A stretch of DNA of 58,487 bases, from the NCBI GenBank assembly GCA_022842325.1, contig JALHPU010000027.1, forward strand, positions 1 through 58,487, in the 5' to 3' direction. The DNA is from Sulfuritalea sp. (lineage in GTDB: Bacteria; Pseudomonadota; Gammaproteobacteria; Burkholderiales; Rhodocyclaceae). Positions within the stretch are counted from its first letter, which is position 1. Every line of letters starts with the position of its first letter. A program made the translations under genes and the position numbers. This document shows positions 1 to 7,801 of this stretch, one piece after another. The notes beneath the pieces were generated by a model that did no database searches, was not told the origin of the DNA, and saw nothing but the letters and a program-made list of their open reading frames with translations.

Positions 1-85
1 ATTCAAAGGTGCCCGGCTGCAACTGCCGTTCAAGGTCGACGGCAATGAAGCGCGGGCTGGTGTCGATGTGTTTGTAGCGGGCCAT
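1..85 (-). CDS. Transposase, N-terminal fragment (runs off the window)
   Basis: The first 28 codons of a minus-strand gene are present. They begin MARYKHIDTSPRFIAVDL and continue with ERQLQPGTFE. The tail resembles the N-terminal signature of IS1182-type transposases, in which a short basic leader is followed by a LPGTFE-like motif. A strong ribosome site (AGGAGG) sits six bases upstream of the ATG at 85. Only the extreme N-terminus is visible, so the family is inferred and it is not known whether the element is intact. It lies back to back with a toxin-antitoxin pair, which fits an accessory boundary. Confidence 0.6.
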   Translation of the reverse strand, partial: MARYKHIDTSPRFIAVDLERQLQPGTFE

Positions 86-184
86 GAATCCTCCTTCGCA
101 ATAACTCATGCTTGGAGTATTGATATTCCATTTGGTTCACGGCACGATGCGTCTATGAAAAGAGTTTTTCTACAGCTTCGTTGG

Positions 185-229
185 GCCCCTTGTTGTCGAG
201 CCTAAGCGTTGGACTAATTGACAACGGGC
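185..229. repeat. Imperfect inverted repeat upstream of the toxin gene
   Basis: GCCC...GTTGTC (185-197) is mirrored by GACAACGGGC (220-229) around a loop of about 22 bases containing GTTGGAC. It lies between the divergent transposase and toxin genes, so it could be a regulatory hairpin or the edge of a mobile element. No function can be assigned. The rest of 86-253 shows no gene. Confidence 0.35.
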
Positions 230-253
230 ACATATGTTGGCACTATCTCCAAC

Positions 254-550
254 ATGAAAGCCGTTCAACGGATTAGCACTCGCATCGCCTACTCGGAGTC
301 GGCGTTCGCGGACTTGGTACTGTGGCGCCTCCCGAAACCACTCAAAGGGTCGGCACACGCGTTCAAGTACAGGCTGGCCTGCGTCGTGCGTGGAGAATGC
401 GTTCTGCGCTACGACAACGAAGTCGGGAAGGGCGATCACCGGCATTTCGGCAAAAGGGAAAGTGTCTATGCTTTTACTACGCCGGAACAATTGATCACTG
501 ACTTCCAGAAGGATATTGCGAGGTGGAACCATGAAAACAGTAACTCTTGA
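254..550 (+). CDS. TumE-like (DUF6516) toxin-antitoxin toxin
   Basis: This 98-residue protein has the conserved DUF6516 core, KYRLACVV followed by VLRYDNEVGKGDHRH. After that come a short Glu/Arg stretch and a C-terminal FTTPEQLITDF segment. DUF6516 proteins are annotated as TumE-type toxins and are normally encoded just ahead of a small DNA-binding partner, as here. I start it at the ATG at 254, because family members begin at this MKA-like position. An in-frame start at 218 would add twelve non-conserved residues. Its 3' end overlaps the partner gene by 20 bases. The molecular target cannot be read from the sequence. Confidence 0.7.
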   Translation: MKAVQRISTRIAYSESAFADLVLWRLPKPLKGSAHAFKYRLACVVRGECVLRYDNEVGKGDHRHFGKRESVYAFTTPEQLITDFQKDIARWNHENSNS

Positions 551-878
551 TGTGCGAACCCCTGCCGATTCCATGGCTGATTTTGCGCGCGCCTGGAAGA
601 CAGGAAAAGCTCAGAAGACTGCGCGTATCAGCTTTGCCACTCCCGAATTGCTGTGGAGAGTGCTAACCGAAAAGCGATGGGAACTACTCAAGGTGCTTTG
701 CGGGGCGGGGCCGGTGTCCATTCGCGAAGCCGCACGCCGCGCTGAGCGCGACGTAAAGGCCGTGCACGGCGACGTTACTGCGCTGCTCAACGCTGGAGTG
801 CTTAACAAGACGGAGGACGGCCACATTGTTTTCCCGTATGAGGCTGTAAAAGTCGAGTTTCTGTTGCAGGCTGCATAG
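531..878 (+). CDS. HVO_A0114-like DNA-binding antitoxin/regulator
   Basis: This is a 115-residue partner of the preceding toxin. Its middle and C-terminal part reads as a winged helix: LLWRVLTEKRWELLKVL, then SIREAARRAERDVKAVHGDV as helix-turn-helix, then a short wing ending NKTEDGHIVFPYE. That matches the HVO_A0114 family of putative DNA-binding proteins, which regularly accompanies DUF6516. The ATG at 531 is preceded by AGGTGG and is preferred over an in-frame TTG at 516. Neutralising the toxin and repressing the pair are inferred roles. A homologous gene lies at 53436-53795. Confidence 0.7.
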   Translation: MKTVTLDVRTPADSMADFARAWKTGKAQKTARISFATPELLWRVLTEKRWELLKVLCGAGPVSIREAARRAERDVKAVHGDVTALLNAGVLNKTEDGHIVFPYEAVKVEFLLQAA

Positions 879-918
879 CGTGGCAGCATTTCAGGGGCCG
901 AACCCGGCAGTCAACAGA

Positions 919-945
919 GCGCTGCGCGATGAAGCCGCGCAGCGC
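919..945 (+). terminator. Hairpin after the toxin-antitoxin pair
   Basis: A ten-base stem (GCGCTGCGCG / CGCGCAGCGC) with a seven-base loop lies 40 bases after the antitoxin stop. The T-run that follows is weak (CTGTTACTTT), so it is only a possible terminator. Confidence 0.35.
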
Positions 946-1082
946 CTGTTACTTTGAACGTTCGGCGTCAAACGCCGGGCCTCCGGACAAAGCCGCTGGC
1001 CGTCGAATCACAATGTCGGACTGGATTTCCCCGCGACCAGTCTTGCTGTTTCGCCTGCGGATTTGGGTGAAGGGGAATTGAC

Positions 1083-1448
1083 ATGGTCTCCAAGTTCGGC
1101 ATCAGGGCAGCAAGAATCGTTTTTGCATCGGCAGCATTTATCGCGCTCGGGATCGCATCGAAGGCACACGCAGATCAATGCGAATCCTGGACGGACAAGG
1201 TCCATCCGGTGACGATGGAGGCATGCTCCTATGCAAGCGGCGGATCCGGCTACGCAAAAATCACGAACAACGGGACGACGGCTGCGGATGTTTGCTGGAC
1301 CGTGGTGTTGAATGACGGCCGCAAATCCAAGGGTTGCTACTCGAACATGCCGGCCGGCAAATCGACTTCGCCGTCGTGTTATTCCTGCGGCTCGAAAAAC
1401 GGGGGTGCCAGACATGTCCTCCTGGATAAGTACCAAGCGGCCCGCTAG
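1083..1448 (+). CDS. Secreted small Cys-containing protein, unknown function
   Basis: This 121-residue protein has a clear signal peptide: basic start, a hydrophobic core around residues 12-25, and cleavage after AHA near residue 30. The mature part holds several cysteines (CESW, EACSY, VCW, GCY, SCYSC) and an NNGTTAADVCWTVVLNDG segment that looks like a beta-sandwich strand pattern. I do not recognise a named family. An AGGGGAATTG sequence just before the ATG supports the start. It overlaps the next gene by 35 bases, and that gene also encodes a small secreted protein, so the two are probably co-transcribed. Confidence 0.6.
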   Translation: MVSKFGIRAARIVFASAAFIALGIASKAHADQCESWTDKVHPVTMEACSYASGGSGYAKITNNGTTAADVCWTVVLNDGRKSKGCYSNMPAGKSTSPSCYSCGSKNGGARHVLLDKYQAAR

Positions 1449-1806
1449 CCGCGAACCTGCGCTGTGCAGGTGCCGCATCGGCGCGACGCTGATGACCGCC
1501 CTGACGGTGGCGGCCCTGTCGGCTGATGCCGCGCCGCCGTGCCTCGCCGAGGGCGAACCCATCCAGTGGATTGCCGACTACTGCATGCTGACGATGGAAA
1601 CCGATGACGAGATTGCGGTTTCCGGATGCATCGAGGCACAGGCGAAGATTCGATTCCGCAATGCCTGCGCCAGCAATACCCACTTCAAGAAACGCATGTG
1701 CGAACGAATGATTCGCAACGGCACCCGAACCGGCACGCCGCAGCAGTGTCTAAATGATCCGGGCTTCAAGGGCCGCACCGTCGCGGCGGGAGGAGTCGGC
1801 GCCTGA
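1414..1806 (+). CDS. Secreted hypothetical protein
   Basis: This 130-residue product starts at the ATG at 1414, inside the end of the upstream gene, with a G-rich stretch just before it. The N-terminus is long and basic and leads into a hydrophobic segment (TLMTALTVAALSADA), consistent with a signal peptide cleaved near AAPPC. The mature part has evenly spaced cysteines (YCML, GCIE, NACAS, MCERM, QQCLN), suggesting disulfides. No family is recognised. Its last bases carry a variant copy of the dispersed 22-bp motif. Confidence 0.5.
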   Translation: MSSWISTKRPASREPALCRCRIGATLMTALTVAALSADAAPPCLAEGEPIQWIADYCMLTMETDDEIAVSGCIEAQAKIRFRNACASNTHFKKRMCERMIRNGTRTGTPQQCLNDPGFKGRTVAAGGVGA

Positions 1807-1815
1807 CCGACGCCG
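1794..1815 (+). repeat. Dispersed motif, variant copy
   Basis: AGTCGGCGC, seven bases, then ACGCCG (consensus ACGGYG). It spans the stop codon of the preceding gene. Confidence 0.5.
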
Positions 1816-1845
1816 CGACGCCAGCCTGGCCATAACGGGAATGCC

Positions 1846-2253
1846 ATGATCCGTATCCGCGAAATCGATCACCTTGTGTTGCGCGTCATCGACCTCGATC
1901 GCATGCTGCATTTCTACTGCGACGTGCTGGGTTGCACCATCGAGCGCCGGGTCGATGCCATCGGCCTGGTGCAGCTGCGTGCCGGACGCTCGCTGCTGGA
2001 CCTGGTGCCGGTGGACGGCGATCTCGGACGTGCCGGCGGTGCGGCTCCGGGCAGCGAGGGGCGCAATCTCGACCACTTCTGCTTTCGGCTCGAGCCCTTC
2101 GATGCCGCGGAAATCCGTGCCCAGCTCGAAGCCAGGGGCGTTGCCGCGGGCGCGGTGGAATCTCGTTACGGCGCCGAAGGCAAGGGTCCGTCCATCTACA
2201 TCACCGACCCGGAAGGCAATGTGGTGGAGCTCAAGGGCCCGCCGCGTGACTGA
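1846..2253 (+). CDS. VOC-family (glyoxalase/dioxygenase fold) protein
   Basis: This 135-residue single-domain protein has the vicinal-oxygen-chelate pattern. IDHLVLRVIDLDRMLHFYCDVLG at the start supplies a metal-ligand His at residue 9. LDHFCFRLEPFDA in the middle supplies a second His. YITDPEGNVVELKGP at the end supplies a Glu ligand. These proteins bind a divalent metal and act on small electrophiles or confer drug resistance. The substrate cannot be told here. It is followed two bases later by a tspO-like gene, so the two are likely one transcript. Confidence 0.8.
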   Translation: MIRIREIDHLVLRVIDLDRMLHFYCDVLGCTIERRVDAIGLVQLRAGRSLLDLVPVDGDLGRAGGAAPGSEGRNLDHFCFRLEPFDAAEIRAQLEARGVAAGAVESRYGAEGKGPSIYITDPEGNVVELKGPPRD

Positions 2254-2254
2254 C

Positions 2255-2737
2255 ATGCCGAAACAATTCGCCGGTCTCGTCGGCTGGCTCGGCGTCAGCT
2301 TCGCGGCGGCGGCGGTCGGCGCGTTTGCCTCGGCCAATGCCGGCAGCTTCTACCAGCAACTGACGCGCCCCGCATGGGCGCCGCCGGGCTGGCTGTTCGG
2401 GCCGGTGTGGAGCACGCTCTACTTGATGATGGGGATCGCCGCCTGGCTGGTCTGGCGCGATCGCGGATTTCGCCGGGCCGGTGTCGCGCTGGGGCTGTTC
2501 CTCGTCCAGCTCGCCGCGAATGCGCTGTGGACCTGGCTGTTCTTCGTCTGGCGACTGGGCGCGCTGGCCTTCGGCGAGATCGCCCTGCTCTGGGTCTTGA
2601 TCGCCTGCACCATCGTCGCCTTCTGGCGCATCCGCCCGATTGCCGGCGCGCTGCTGCTGCCCTACCTGGCCTGGGTGACGTTCGCGACCGGGCTGAGCTT
2701 CGCGATATGGCAGCGCAATCCGCAGCTGCTGGGCTGA
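2255..2737 (+). CDS. TspO/MBR-family tryptophan-rich membrane protein
   Basis: This 160-residue protein has five predicted membrane helices. The family hallmark WAPPGWLFGPVW lies near residue 42, followed by Trp-rich helices (ANALWTWLFFVW). TspO proteins bind porphyrins and other hydrophobic ligands in the membrane and are linked to stress responses. I use the ATG at 2255, two bases after the upstream stop, because it gives the normal family length of about 160 residues. Confidence 0.85.
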   Translation: MPKQFAGLVGWLGVSFAAAAVGAFASANAGSFYQQLTRPAWAPPGWLFGPVWSTLYLMMGIAAWLVWRDRGFRRAGVALGLFLVQLAANALWTWLFFVWRLGALAFGEIALLWVLIACTIVAFWRIRPIAGALLLPYLAWVTFATGLSFAIWQRNPQLLG

Positions 2738-2803
2738 GTCCTGGCCGCCGTTCGCCGGGCGCGCTACCATAGCCGGACACCATTCACTGCGGGAAACCAA
2801 ACG

Positions 2804-3091
2804 ATGGGAAGCGCCTACGTCATCGGCCACATCTCGATCAAGGACGCCGCCAAATGGGCGACTTACCGCAGCCGGGTGCCGGCCACGCTGGAACCCTGGG
2901 GCGCCGAACTGGTGTTTCGCGGCCAGCGGACGGCGATTTTTGCCGGCGAGCATGCGCACCCGGACGTGGTGGTGATACGTTTCCCCAGTCCGGAGGCGGC
3001 CGCCGGCTGGCACGCGTCGGCGGCCTACCAGGCCTTGATTCCCCTGCGCCAGGAGGCGGCCGACGTGGTGCTGCTGGCCTACGACGCCTGA
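2804..3091 (+). CDS. DUF1330 family protein
   Basis: This 95-residue protein has the DUF1330 (dimeric alpha/beta-barrel) signature. It begins YVIGHISIKD with WATYRSRVP, continues with a central GGQ-like RGQRTAIFAGEH segment, and then VVVIRFPSPEAAAGWHAS with AYQALIPLR. The biochemical role of the family is unknown. It sits alone between tspO and a small basic gene. Confidence 0.8.
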   Translation: MGSAYVIGHISIKDAAKWATYRSRVPATLEPWGAELVFRGQRTAIFAGEHAHPDVVVIRFPSPEAAAGWHASAAYQALIPLRQEAADVVLLAYDA

Positions 3092-3166
3092 GGCACCCCG
3101 GGCAGCGCCGGGAGTGCCGTACAATTGGGGCATTCCACCCTACCGAATTCCAGACCGAGGTAAGTA

Positions 3167-3337
3167 ATGGCAAAACCCAATTATTCGTTCGAAAAGCGCC
3201 AGCGAGATCTGGCAAAAAAGGCCAAGAAAGAGGAAAAGCGCTTGCGCAAGGCCGGCGGGCCGGCAACTCCGGACGGCACGGAAACCCAGGATCCGGCTGC
3301 TGTGCCGCCGCCACCCGAGGTAAAGACCCAGCCCTGA
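3167..3337 (+). CDS. Small conserved-type basic protein (56 residues)
   Basis: The sequence runs from ATG 3167 to TGA 3335-3337, with a purine-rich leader (CCGAGGTAAGTA). The protein begins MAKPNYSFEKRQRDLAKK and continues with a Lys/Glu-rich helix (KKEEKRLRK). Its tail is Pro/Thr-rich. Small proteins starting this way are, to my recollection, widespread hypothetical proteins in Betaproteobacteria. The regular charge pattern is unlikely by chance. No function is known to me. Confidence 0.65.
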   Translation: MAKPNYSFEKRQRDLAKKAKKEEKRLRKAGGPATPDGTETQDPAAVPPPPEVKTQP

Positions 3338-3365
3338 GTTTGCTGCGACTGCCGGCTCGCGGGGG

Positions 3366-3959
3366 TCAGCGCCCGAGCCGGTAAACCGCCAGGCTGCCGA
3401 GGAAGTTGGGCTCTTCCGTGACCAGGCGGCCGGCCTCGTCGAGCACCTGCCGCTCGCGGATGACGAGACCCATCTTGGCGCACAGCGACTCGAAATCGAG
3501 CAGCGTGAAAAAGCGCAGGTTGGGCGTATCGAACCATTCGTAGGGCAGGTCTTCCGACACCGGCATGCGGCCGGCCATGACCGCCATGCGGTTCTTCCAG
3601 TAGGCGAAGTTGGGGAAGCTGACCACCGCTTCGCGCCCGACGCGCAGCATTTCGCCGAGGATGCGTTCGGTGTGGCGCACTGTCTGCAGGGTGCGCGACA
3701 ACACCACGTGGTTGAAGGTCTGGTCGTCGAAACCGGCCAGGCCCTGCTCGAGGTTGCCCTGGATGACGTTGATGCCGTTGCGGATGGCGGCCAGCACTTC
3801 GGCGCCTTCGAGTTCGACGCCGTAGCCCTTGGCGCCGCGCTCGTCGATCAGGCGCTTGAGCAGCGAACCGTCGCCGCAGCCCAAGTCGAGAACGCGCTCG
3901 CCGGGCTGCACCCAGCTGGCGATCAGGTCGAAATCTGCTCTTTCCAGGGGCGCGCTCAT
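3366..3959 (-). CDS. metW: Methionine biosynthesis protein MetW
   Basis: This 197-residue SAM-methyltransferase-fold protein carries motif I as [12 protein letters not shown] (residues 23-34). The MetW-typical stretches [15 protein letters not shown] and [13 protein letters not shown] follow, with later [22 protein letters not shown]. Its start codon overlaps the metX stop by four bases (ATGA), the usual metXW arrangement. MetW works with MetX in acylation of homoserine. Whether it is a true methyltransferase is unclear in the family. Confidence 0.95.
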   Translation of the reverse strand: MSAPLERADFDLIASWVQPGERVLDLGCGDGSLLKRLIDERGAKGYGVELEGAEVLAAIRNGINVIQGNLEQGLAGFDDQTFNHVVLSRTLQTVRHTERILGEMLRVGREAVVSFPNFAYWKNRMAVMAGRMPVSEDLPYEWFDTPNLRFFTLLDFESLCAKMGLVIRERQVLDEAGRLVTEEPNFLGSLAVYRLGR

Positions 3960-5074
3960 AGCGTGATCCGTTTCAGATAGCCGTCGACTACGGCGTGGTA
4001 GTGCGGCTCGTCCATCAGGAAGGAGTCATGGCCGTGGGCGCTGTCGATTTCGGCATAGGCCACCGACTGCCCGTTGTGCACCATGGCATGGACCAGTTCG
4101 CGCGAGCGGTCGGGCGAGAAGCGCCAGTCGGTGGTGAAGGCGACCACCAGGAACTTGGCCCGGGCGCGAGCCAGTGCACGCGCCAGGTCGTCGTCGAACT
4201 CCAGCGCCGGATCGAAATAGTCGAGCGCCTTGGTCATGCGCAAATAGGTGTTGGCGTCGAACACGCCGGCGAACTTGTCGCCCTGGTAGCGCAGGTAGGA
4301 TTCGATTTCGAATTCGACGTCGAAGCCGTAGCTGCCGGCGCCGACGCGCAGGCGGCGGCCGAATTTCTCGGCCATCTGGTCGTCCGACAGGTAGGTGATG
4401 TGGCCCAGCATGCGCGCCAGGCGCAGGCCGCGCAGCGGACGCACGCCGTGTTCGTAGAAATGCCCGCCGTGGAAATCCGGATCGGTGAGGATGGCCTGGC
4501 GCGCGACGTCGTTGAAGGCGATGTTCTCCGCCGAGAGTTTCGGCGCGGCGGCGATGACCAGGGCATGACGCACCCGCTGCGGGTAAGACAGCGTCCATTG
4601 CAGGGCCTGCATTCCGCCCAGGCTGCCGCCCATTACCGCGGCCCAGGCCTCGATGCCGAGGTGGTCGGCCAGGCGCGCCTGCGAAGCCACCCAGTCCTCG
4701 ACGGTGACCACCGGGAAATCCGCGCCCCAGGGTTTGGCCGTGGCCGGATTGATGCTGGCCGGGCCGGTGGTACCGTGGCAGCCGCCGAGATTGTTGAGCC
4801 CGACGATGAAGAAGCGCTCGGTGTCGAGCGGCCGGCCGGGGCCGACGATGTTGTCCCACCAGCCGATGTTGGCCGGATTGTCCGCGGTGTGGCCGGCGAC
4901 GTGATGGTGACCGGACAGGGCGTGGCAGACCAGGATGGCGTTGGACTTCGCGGCGTTGAGCGTGCCGTAGGTTTCATACACCAGGTCGAAGGCAGGCAGC
5001 ACGCCGCCGCCCTTCAGGTGAAGGGGTTGGGTGAAGTGCGCGTTTTGCGCCGCGACGATGCCGATGCCTGCCAT
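3956..5074 (-). CDS. metX: Homoserine O-acyltransferase MetX
   Basis: This 372-residue alpha/beta-hydrolase-fold enzyme transfers an acyl group from acyl-CoA to homoserine, an early committed step of methionine synthesis. The nucleophile elbow [12 protein letters not shown] is visible near residue 152. [14 protein letters not shown] comes early, and the catalytic His is in SAHGHDSFL near the end. The start ATG overlaps the ptsI stop by one base, and metW follows with a four-base overlap. Acetyl versus succinyl specificity cannot be decided with confidence by eye. Confidence 0.95.
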   Translation of the reverse strand: MAGIGIVAAQNAHFTQPLHLKGGGVLPAFDLVYETYGTLNAAKSNAILVCHALSGHHHVAGHTADNPANIGWWDNIVGPGRPLDTERFFIVGLNNLGGCHGTTGPASINPATAKPWGADFPVVTVEDWVASQARLADHLGIEAWAAVMGGSLGGMQALQWTLSYPQRVRHALVIAAAPKLSAENIAFNDVARQAILTDPDFHGGHFYEHGVRPLRGLRLARMLGHITYLSDDQMAEKFGRRLRVGAGSYGFDVEFEIESYLRYQGDKFAGVFDANTYLRMTKALDYFDPALEFDDDLARALARARAKFLVVAFTTDWRFSPDRSRELVHAMVHNGQSVAYAEIDSAHGHDSFLMDEPHYHAVVDGYLKRITL

Positions 5075-6816
5075 CAGAGTTTTTCCAGTTGTTCGCTGAT
5101 TTTCTCGGGTTCGTCGAGTTTCAGCAAGCGGGCGACGCGCGCCGCCAGCTGCGCCGCGTCGGCCATCATGACCTGCTGCTTGACTTCGAGCAGTTGCGAG
5201 GGGTGCATCGAGAACTCGCGCAGGCCCATGCCCAGCAGCAGCCGGGTCAGCTTCGGGTCGCCGGCCATTTCGCCGCAGACGGCGACTGGCATGGCCACGC
5301 GCTGGGCGCTCTGGATGGTCTGCGACATCAGCTTGAGCACGGCCGGATGCAGCGGGTCGTAGAGATGCGCGACGGCGCCGTCGGTGCGGTCGATCGCCAG
5401 GGTGTACTGGATCAGGTCGTTGGTGCCGATCGAAAGAAAATCCAGGCGGCGCAGGAAAGGGCCCAACGCCAGCGCCGCGGCGGGAATTTCGATCATGCCG
5501 CCGATGGCGACCGCATCGAACTTCTGCCGCGCCTCGCGCAGCTGGAAACGCGCCAGCTCGATCAGCGCCAGGGTCTGCTCGATCTCCTGGGCATGCGCCA
5601 GCATCGGGATCAGCAGGCGCACCTTGCCGTAGTGCGAGGCGCGCAGGATGGCGCGCAGCTGCACCAGGAACAGCTGCGGCTCGGCCAGGCAGAAGCGGAT
5701 CGCGCGCAGGCCCAGCGCCGGGTTGGGCGCGGCGCGATTGCCGGCGCGATTGCGCAGGGCGCGGGCTTCCTTGTCGGCGCCGATGTCCAGCGTGCGGATG
5801 GTGACCGGCTTGTCGCCGAGCGCCTTGACCACGCTGCGATAGGCCTCGAACTGCTCGTCCTCGTCGGGCAGTTCGTCGCGATTCATGAACAGGAATTCGG
5901 TGCGGAACAGGCCGACGCCGTCGGCGCCGACATCCCTGGCTCGTTCGGCATCCTGCGGCAGTTCGATATTGGCGTGCAGCTCGACATGCTCGCCGTCGAG
6001 CGTGCGCGAGCGTCCGGTGACCAGGCGCTGCAGCTTGGTGCGATCGAGTTCGAGCTCGGTCTTGCGCAGCCGGTATTCGCGCAGCACGCCGCCGTCGGGG
6101 TCGACGATCAGTACGCCGCGCGTGCCGTCGACGATCAGCAGGTCGTCATCCTGGATCAGCGGCCGCGCATACTGCATGCCGACCACCGCCGGGATGGCCA
6201 GGCTGCGCGCGACGATCGCGGTGTGCGAGGTGCTGCCGCCCATATCGGTGACGAAGCCGCCGATCCGGAGGTTCTTGAACTGGATCGTGTCGGCCGGCGA
6301 AAGATCGTTGGCGACCACGATCAGGTCGTCATCGGCGCCGGTCGCCGCCTTGCGCCGCGCCAGCTTGCGCTGCTTGCCCTGGAGCACCCGCAGCACGCGT
6401 TCGACCACCTGCACGATGTCCTGCTTGCGTTCGCGCAGGTAGGCGTCCTCGAATTCGTCGAACTGGTCGACCACCAGCTGCATTTGCTGCACCATGGCCC
6501 ATTCGGCATTGCAGCGGCGTTCGCGGATCAGCTCGCGTACGCCGTCGGTCAGCGTCGGATCGGCGAGGATCATGGCATGCACATTGACGAAGGCCGAGAG
6601 CTCGGCCGGTGCACCGGGCACGCTGGCTTCGGCGCGCAGCGAGTCGAGTTCGGCGCCGGCGGTGGCCACCGCCTTGTCGAAGCGGCCTACCTCGCCCGCC
6701 ACGTCGCGCTCGCGCAGCTGGTAGTGCGCGACTTCGAGAATGGCGTGCGACACCAGGTGCGCCCGCCCGATCGCGATGCCACCGGAGACGGCCTGGCCGT
6801 GCAGGCTGAAGGTCAT
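5074..6816 (-). CDS. ptsI: PTS enzyme I (phosphoenolpyruvate-protein phosphotransferase)
   Basis: The 580-residue length is normal for EI. The phosphohistidine motif [21 protein letters not shown] lies near residue 195. Further on come [13 protein letters not shown] (near 298) and the PEP-binding C-terminal barrel with [18 protein letters not shown], then VAVCGEMAG. It autophosphorylates with PEP and passes phosphate to HPr. It lies directly after the HPr gene. There are no sugar permease genes nearby, which suggests the phosphorelay is regulatory rather than transport-linked. Confidence 0.95.
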   Translation of the reverse strand: MTFSLHGQAVSGGIAIGRAHLVSHAILEVAHYQLRERDVAGEVGRFDKAVATAGAELDSLRAEASVPGAPAELSAFVNVHAMILADPTLTDGVRELIRERRCNAEWAMVQQMQLVVDQFDEFEDAYLRERKQDIVQVVERVLRVLQGKQRKLARRKAATGADDDLIVVANDLSPADTIQFKNLRIGGFVTDMGGSTSHTAIVARSLAIPAVVGMQYARPLIQDDDLLIVDGTRGVLIVDPDGGVLREYRLRKTELELDRTKLQRLVTGRSRTLDGEHVELHANIELPQDAERARDVGADGVGLFRTEFLFMNRDELPDEDEQFEAYRSVVKALGDKPVTIRTLDIGADKEARALRNRAGNRAAPNPALGLRAIRFCLAEPQLFLVQLRAILRASHYGKVRLLIPMLAHAQEIEQTLALIELARFQLREARQKFDAVAIGGMIEIPAAALALGPFLRRLDFLSIGTNDLIQYTLAIDRTDGAVAHLYDPLHPAVLKLMSQTIQSAQRVAMPVAVCGEMAGDPKLTRLLLGMGLREFSMHPSQLLEVKQQVMMADAAQLAARVARLLKLDEPEKISEQLEKL

Positions 6817-6832
6817 GGGCGCGCCGCCCCGC

Positions 6833-7102
6833 CTATTCGCTTTCGCCGAACTTGTCGGCGATCAGCTTGAGCATGGCCTGCAGGGCTTCCTCGGCGCGCT
6901 CACCGTCGGTGTCGATGGTCACGGTGGAGCCCTTGCCGGCGGCCAGCATCATCACGCCCATGATGCTCTTGGCGTTGATGCGGCGACTGCCGCGTTCCAT
7001 CCAGATTTCGCAGGGAAAGGAGCCGGCCAGCTGGGTCAGCTTGGCCGAGGCGCGGGCATGCAGGCCCAGCTTGTTGAGGATTTCGGTTTCGGCGCGCGGC
7101 AT
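6833..7102 (-). CDS. HPr-family phosphocarrier protein
   Basis: This 89-residue HPr has the active-site His in NKLGLHARAS (His15) and the regulatory-site region NAKSIMGVMMLAAGKG around residue 46. It accepts phosphate from enzyme I (next gene, 16 bases away) and hands it to the EIIA encoded just upstream. Its start follows the EIIA stop directly. The Ser in KSIMG is the position phosphorylated by HprK in organisms that have it. No hprK lies in this window. Confidence 0.93.
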   Translation of the reverse strand: MPRAETEILNKLGLHARASAKLTQLAGSFPCEIWMERGSRRINAKSIMGVMMLAAGKGSTVTIDTDGERAEEALQAMLKLIADKFGESE

Positions 7103-7492
7103 TCAGTGTTTGAGCATGTTGAGGACGCCGTCGCGGCCACCGGCCACGGCGCGGGTGACCAGGGTGTCCATGTCCTTGTCGCGGTAGGTCAGGGCGCGCA
7201 ACAGCATCGGCAGATTTACGCCGGCGATGCCTTCGATGCGTCCCGGGTCGAGCAGCTTGATCGCCAGGTTGGACGGCGTGGCGCCGTAGATGTCGGTCAG
7301 GATCAGCACACCGCGCCCGGTATCGACCAGCTTGAGCATGTCGCGCGCCAGCGGCAGGGCATCCAGCGGATCGTCCTGCGCGGCGACGCCCAGCTGCACG
7401 ATCTGCAGCGGACGCTTGTTGAGCACGTGGCAGGCACACTGGATCAGCGCTTCGCCGTAGGTGCTGTGGGTGAGAAGGAAAATCCCGATCAT
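7103..7492 (-). CDS. PTS EIIA component, mannose/fructose family
   Basis: This 129-residue single-domain protein starts MIGIFLLTHSTYGEAL, with His9 as the likely phosphorylation site. It has the GVLILTDIYGATPSNLA segment typical of mannose-type EIIA domains. It stands without EIIB, EIIC or EIID partners. In Betaproteobacteria this solitary EIIA-HPr-EI set next to gshB is a recurrent arrangement thought to serve regulation. It begins ten bases downstream of a small membrane-protein gene in the same direction. Confidence 0.92.
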   Translation of the reverse strand: MIGIFLLTHSTYGEALIQCACHVLNKRPLQIVQLGVAAQDDPLDALPLARDMLKLVDTGRGVLILTDIYGATPSNLAIKLLDPGRIEGIAGVNLPMLLRALTYRDKDMDTLVTRAVAGGRDGVLNMLKH

Positions 7493-7501
7493 GGATGCAT
7501 T

Positions 7502-7690
7502 CTATCGGATCAACATCCAGGCCAGAACAAGCAAGGCCGCCAGCATGAAGAGGATCGCCAGCCGCCGCGCCCAGCGCCGCTTGTCGGCTTCCAGCGCGTT
7601 GTCGGCATCGACGATGCGGCGGATGCGGCGCAGGGCCGCGATGCCGACGGTGCGGCGTACCGCACGCCGGATTTCGGGGTCGTCGCTCAT
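7502..7690 (-). CDS. Small single-pass membrane protein, unknown
   Basis: This 62-residue product has a basic N-terminal half (RRAVRRTVGIAALRRIRR) and one C-terminal membrane helix (LAILFMLAALLVLAWMLI). The ATG at 7690 is the first sensible start, because longer readings run into the intergenic repeat upstream. Co-orientation and ten-base spacing to the EIIA gene suggest a shared transcript. No function is assigned. Confidence 0.5.
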   Translation of the reverse strand: MSDDPEIRRAVRRTVGIAALRRIRRIVDADNALEADKRRWARRLAILFMLAALLVLAWMLIR

Positions 7691-7693
7691 GAA

Positions 7694-7800
7694 ACGCTCA
7701 CCCCCCAGCCCCCGCTCCAAGAGCGGGGGTGACGACGGTTCGTGGCTTCGCCACTCCATGAAATTGCTGCACCGCCCTTGGGACGGCCCGGCGAACGGTG
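7694..7800. repeat. C-rich intergenic repeat, copy A
   Basis: This 107-bp element opens with CCCCCAGCCCCCGCTC, forms a hairpin with GAGCGGGGGTGAC, and continues with ACGGTTCGTGGCTTCGCCA (second hairpin). It ends CCCTTGGGACGGCCCGGCG. Copies with the same order of blocks lie at 17512-17619 (inverted) and 19366-19473. It fills the gap between apbE and the small membrane protein gene. Confidence 0.8.
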
Positions 7801-7801
7801 C

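Noticed and set aside
185..229. Possible integron attC-like site (GTTGGAC within an inverted repeat)
   Set aside because: The matching R' core and the second box pair are not present, and no integrase or cassette array is visible.
5089..6870. A 593-codon open frame antisense to ptsI
   Set aside because: It is a high-GC antisense shadow of a clearly identified gene, with Gln/Arg/Asp-rich low-complexity composition.
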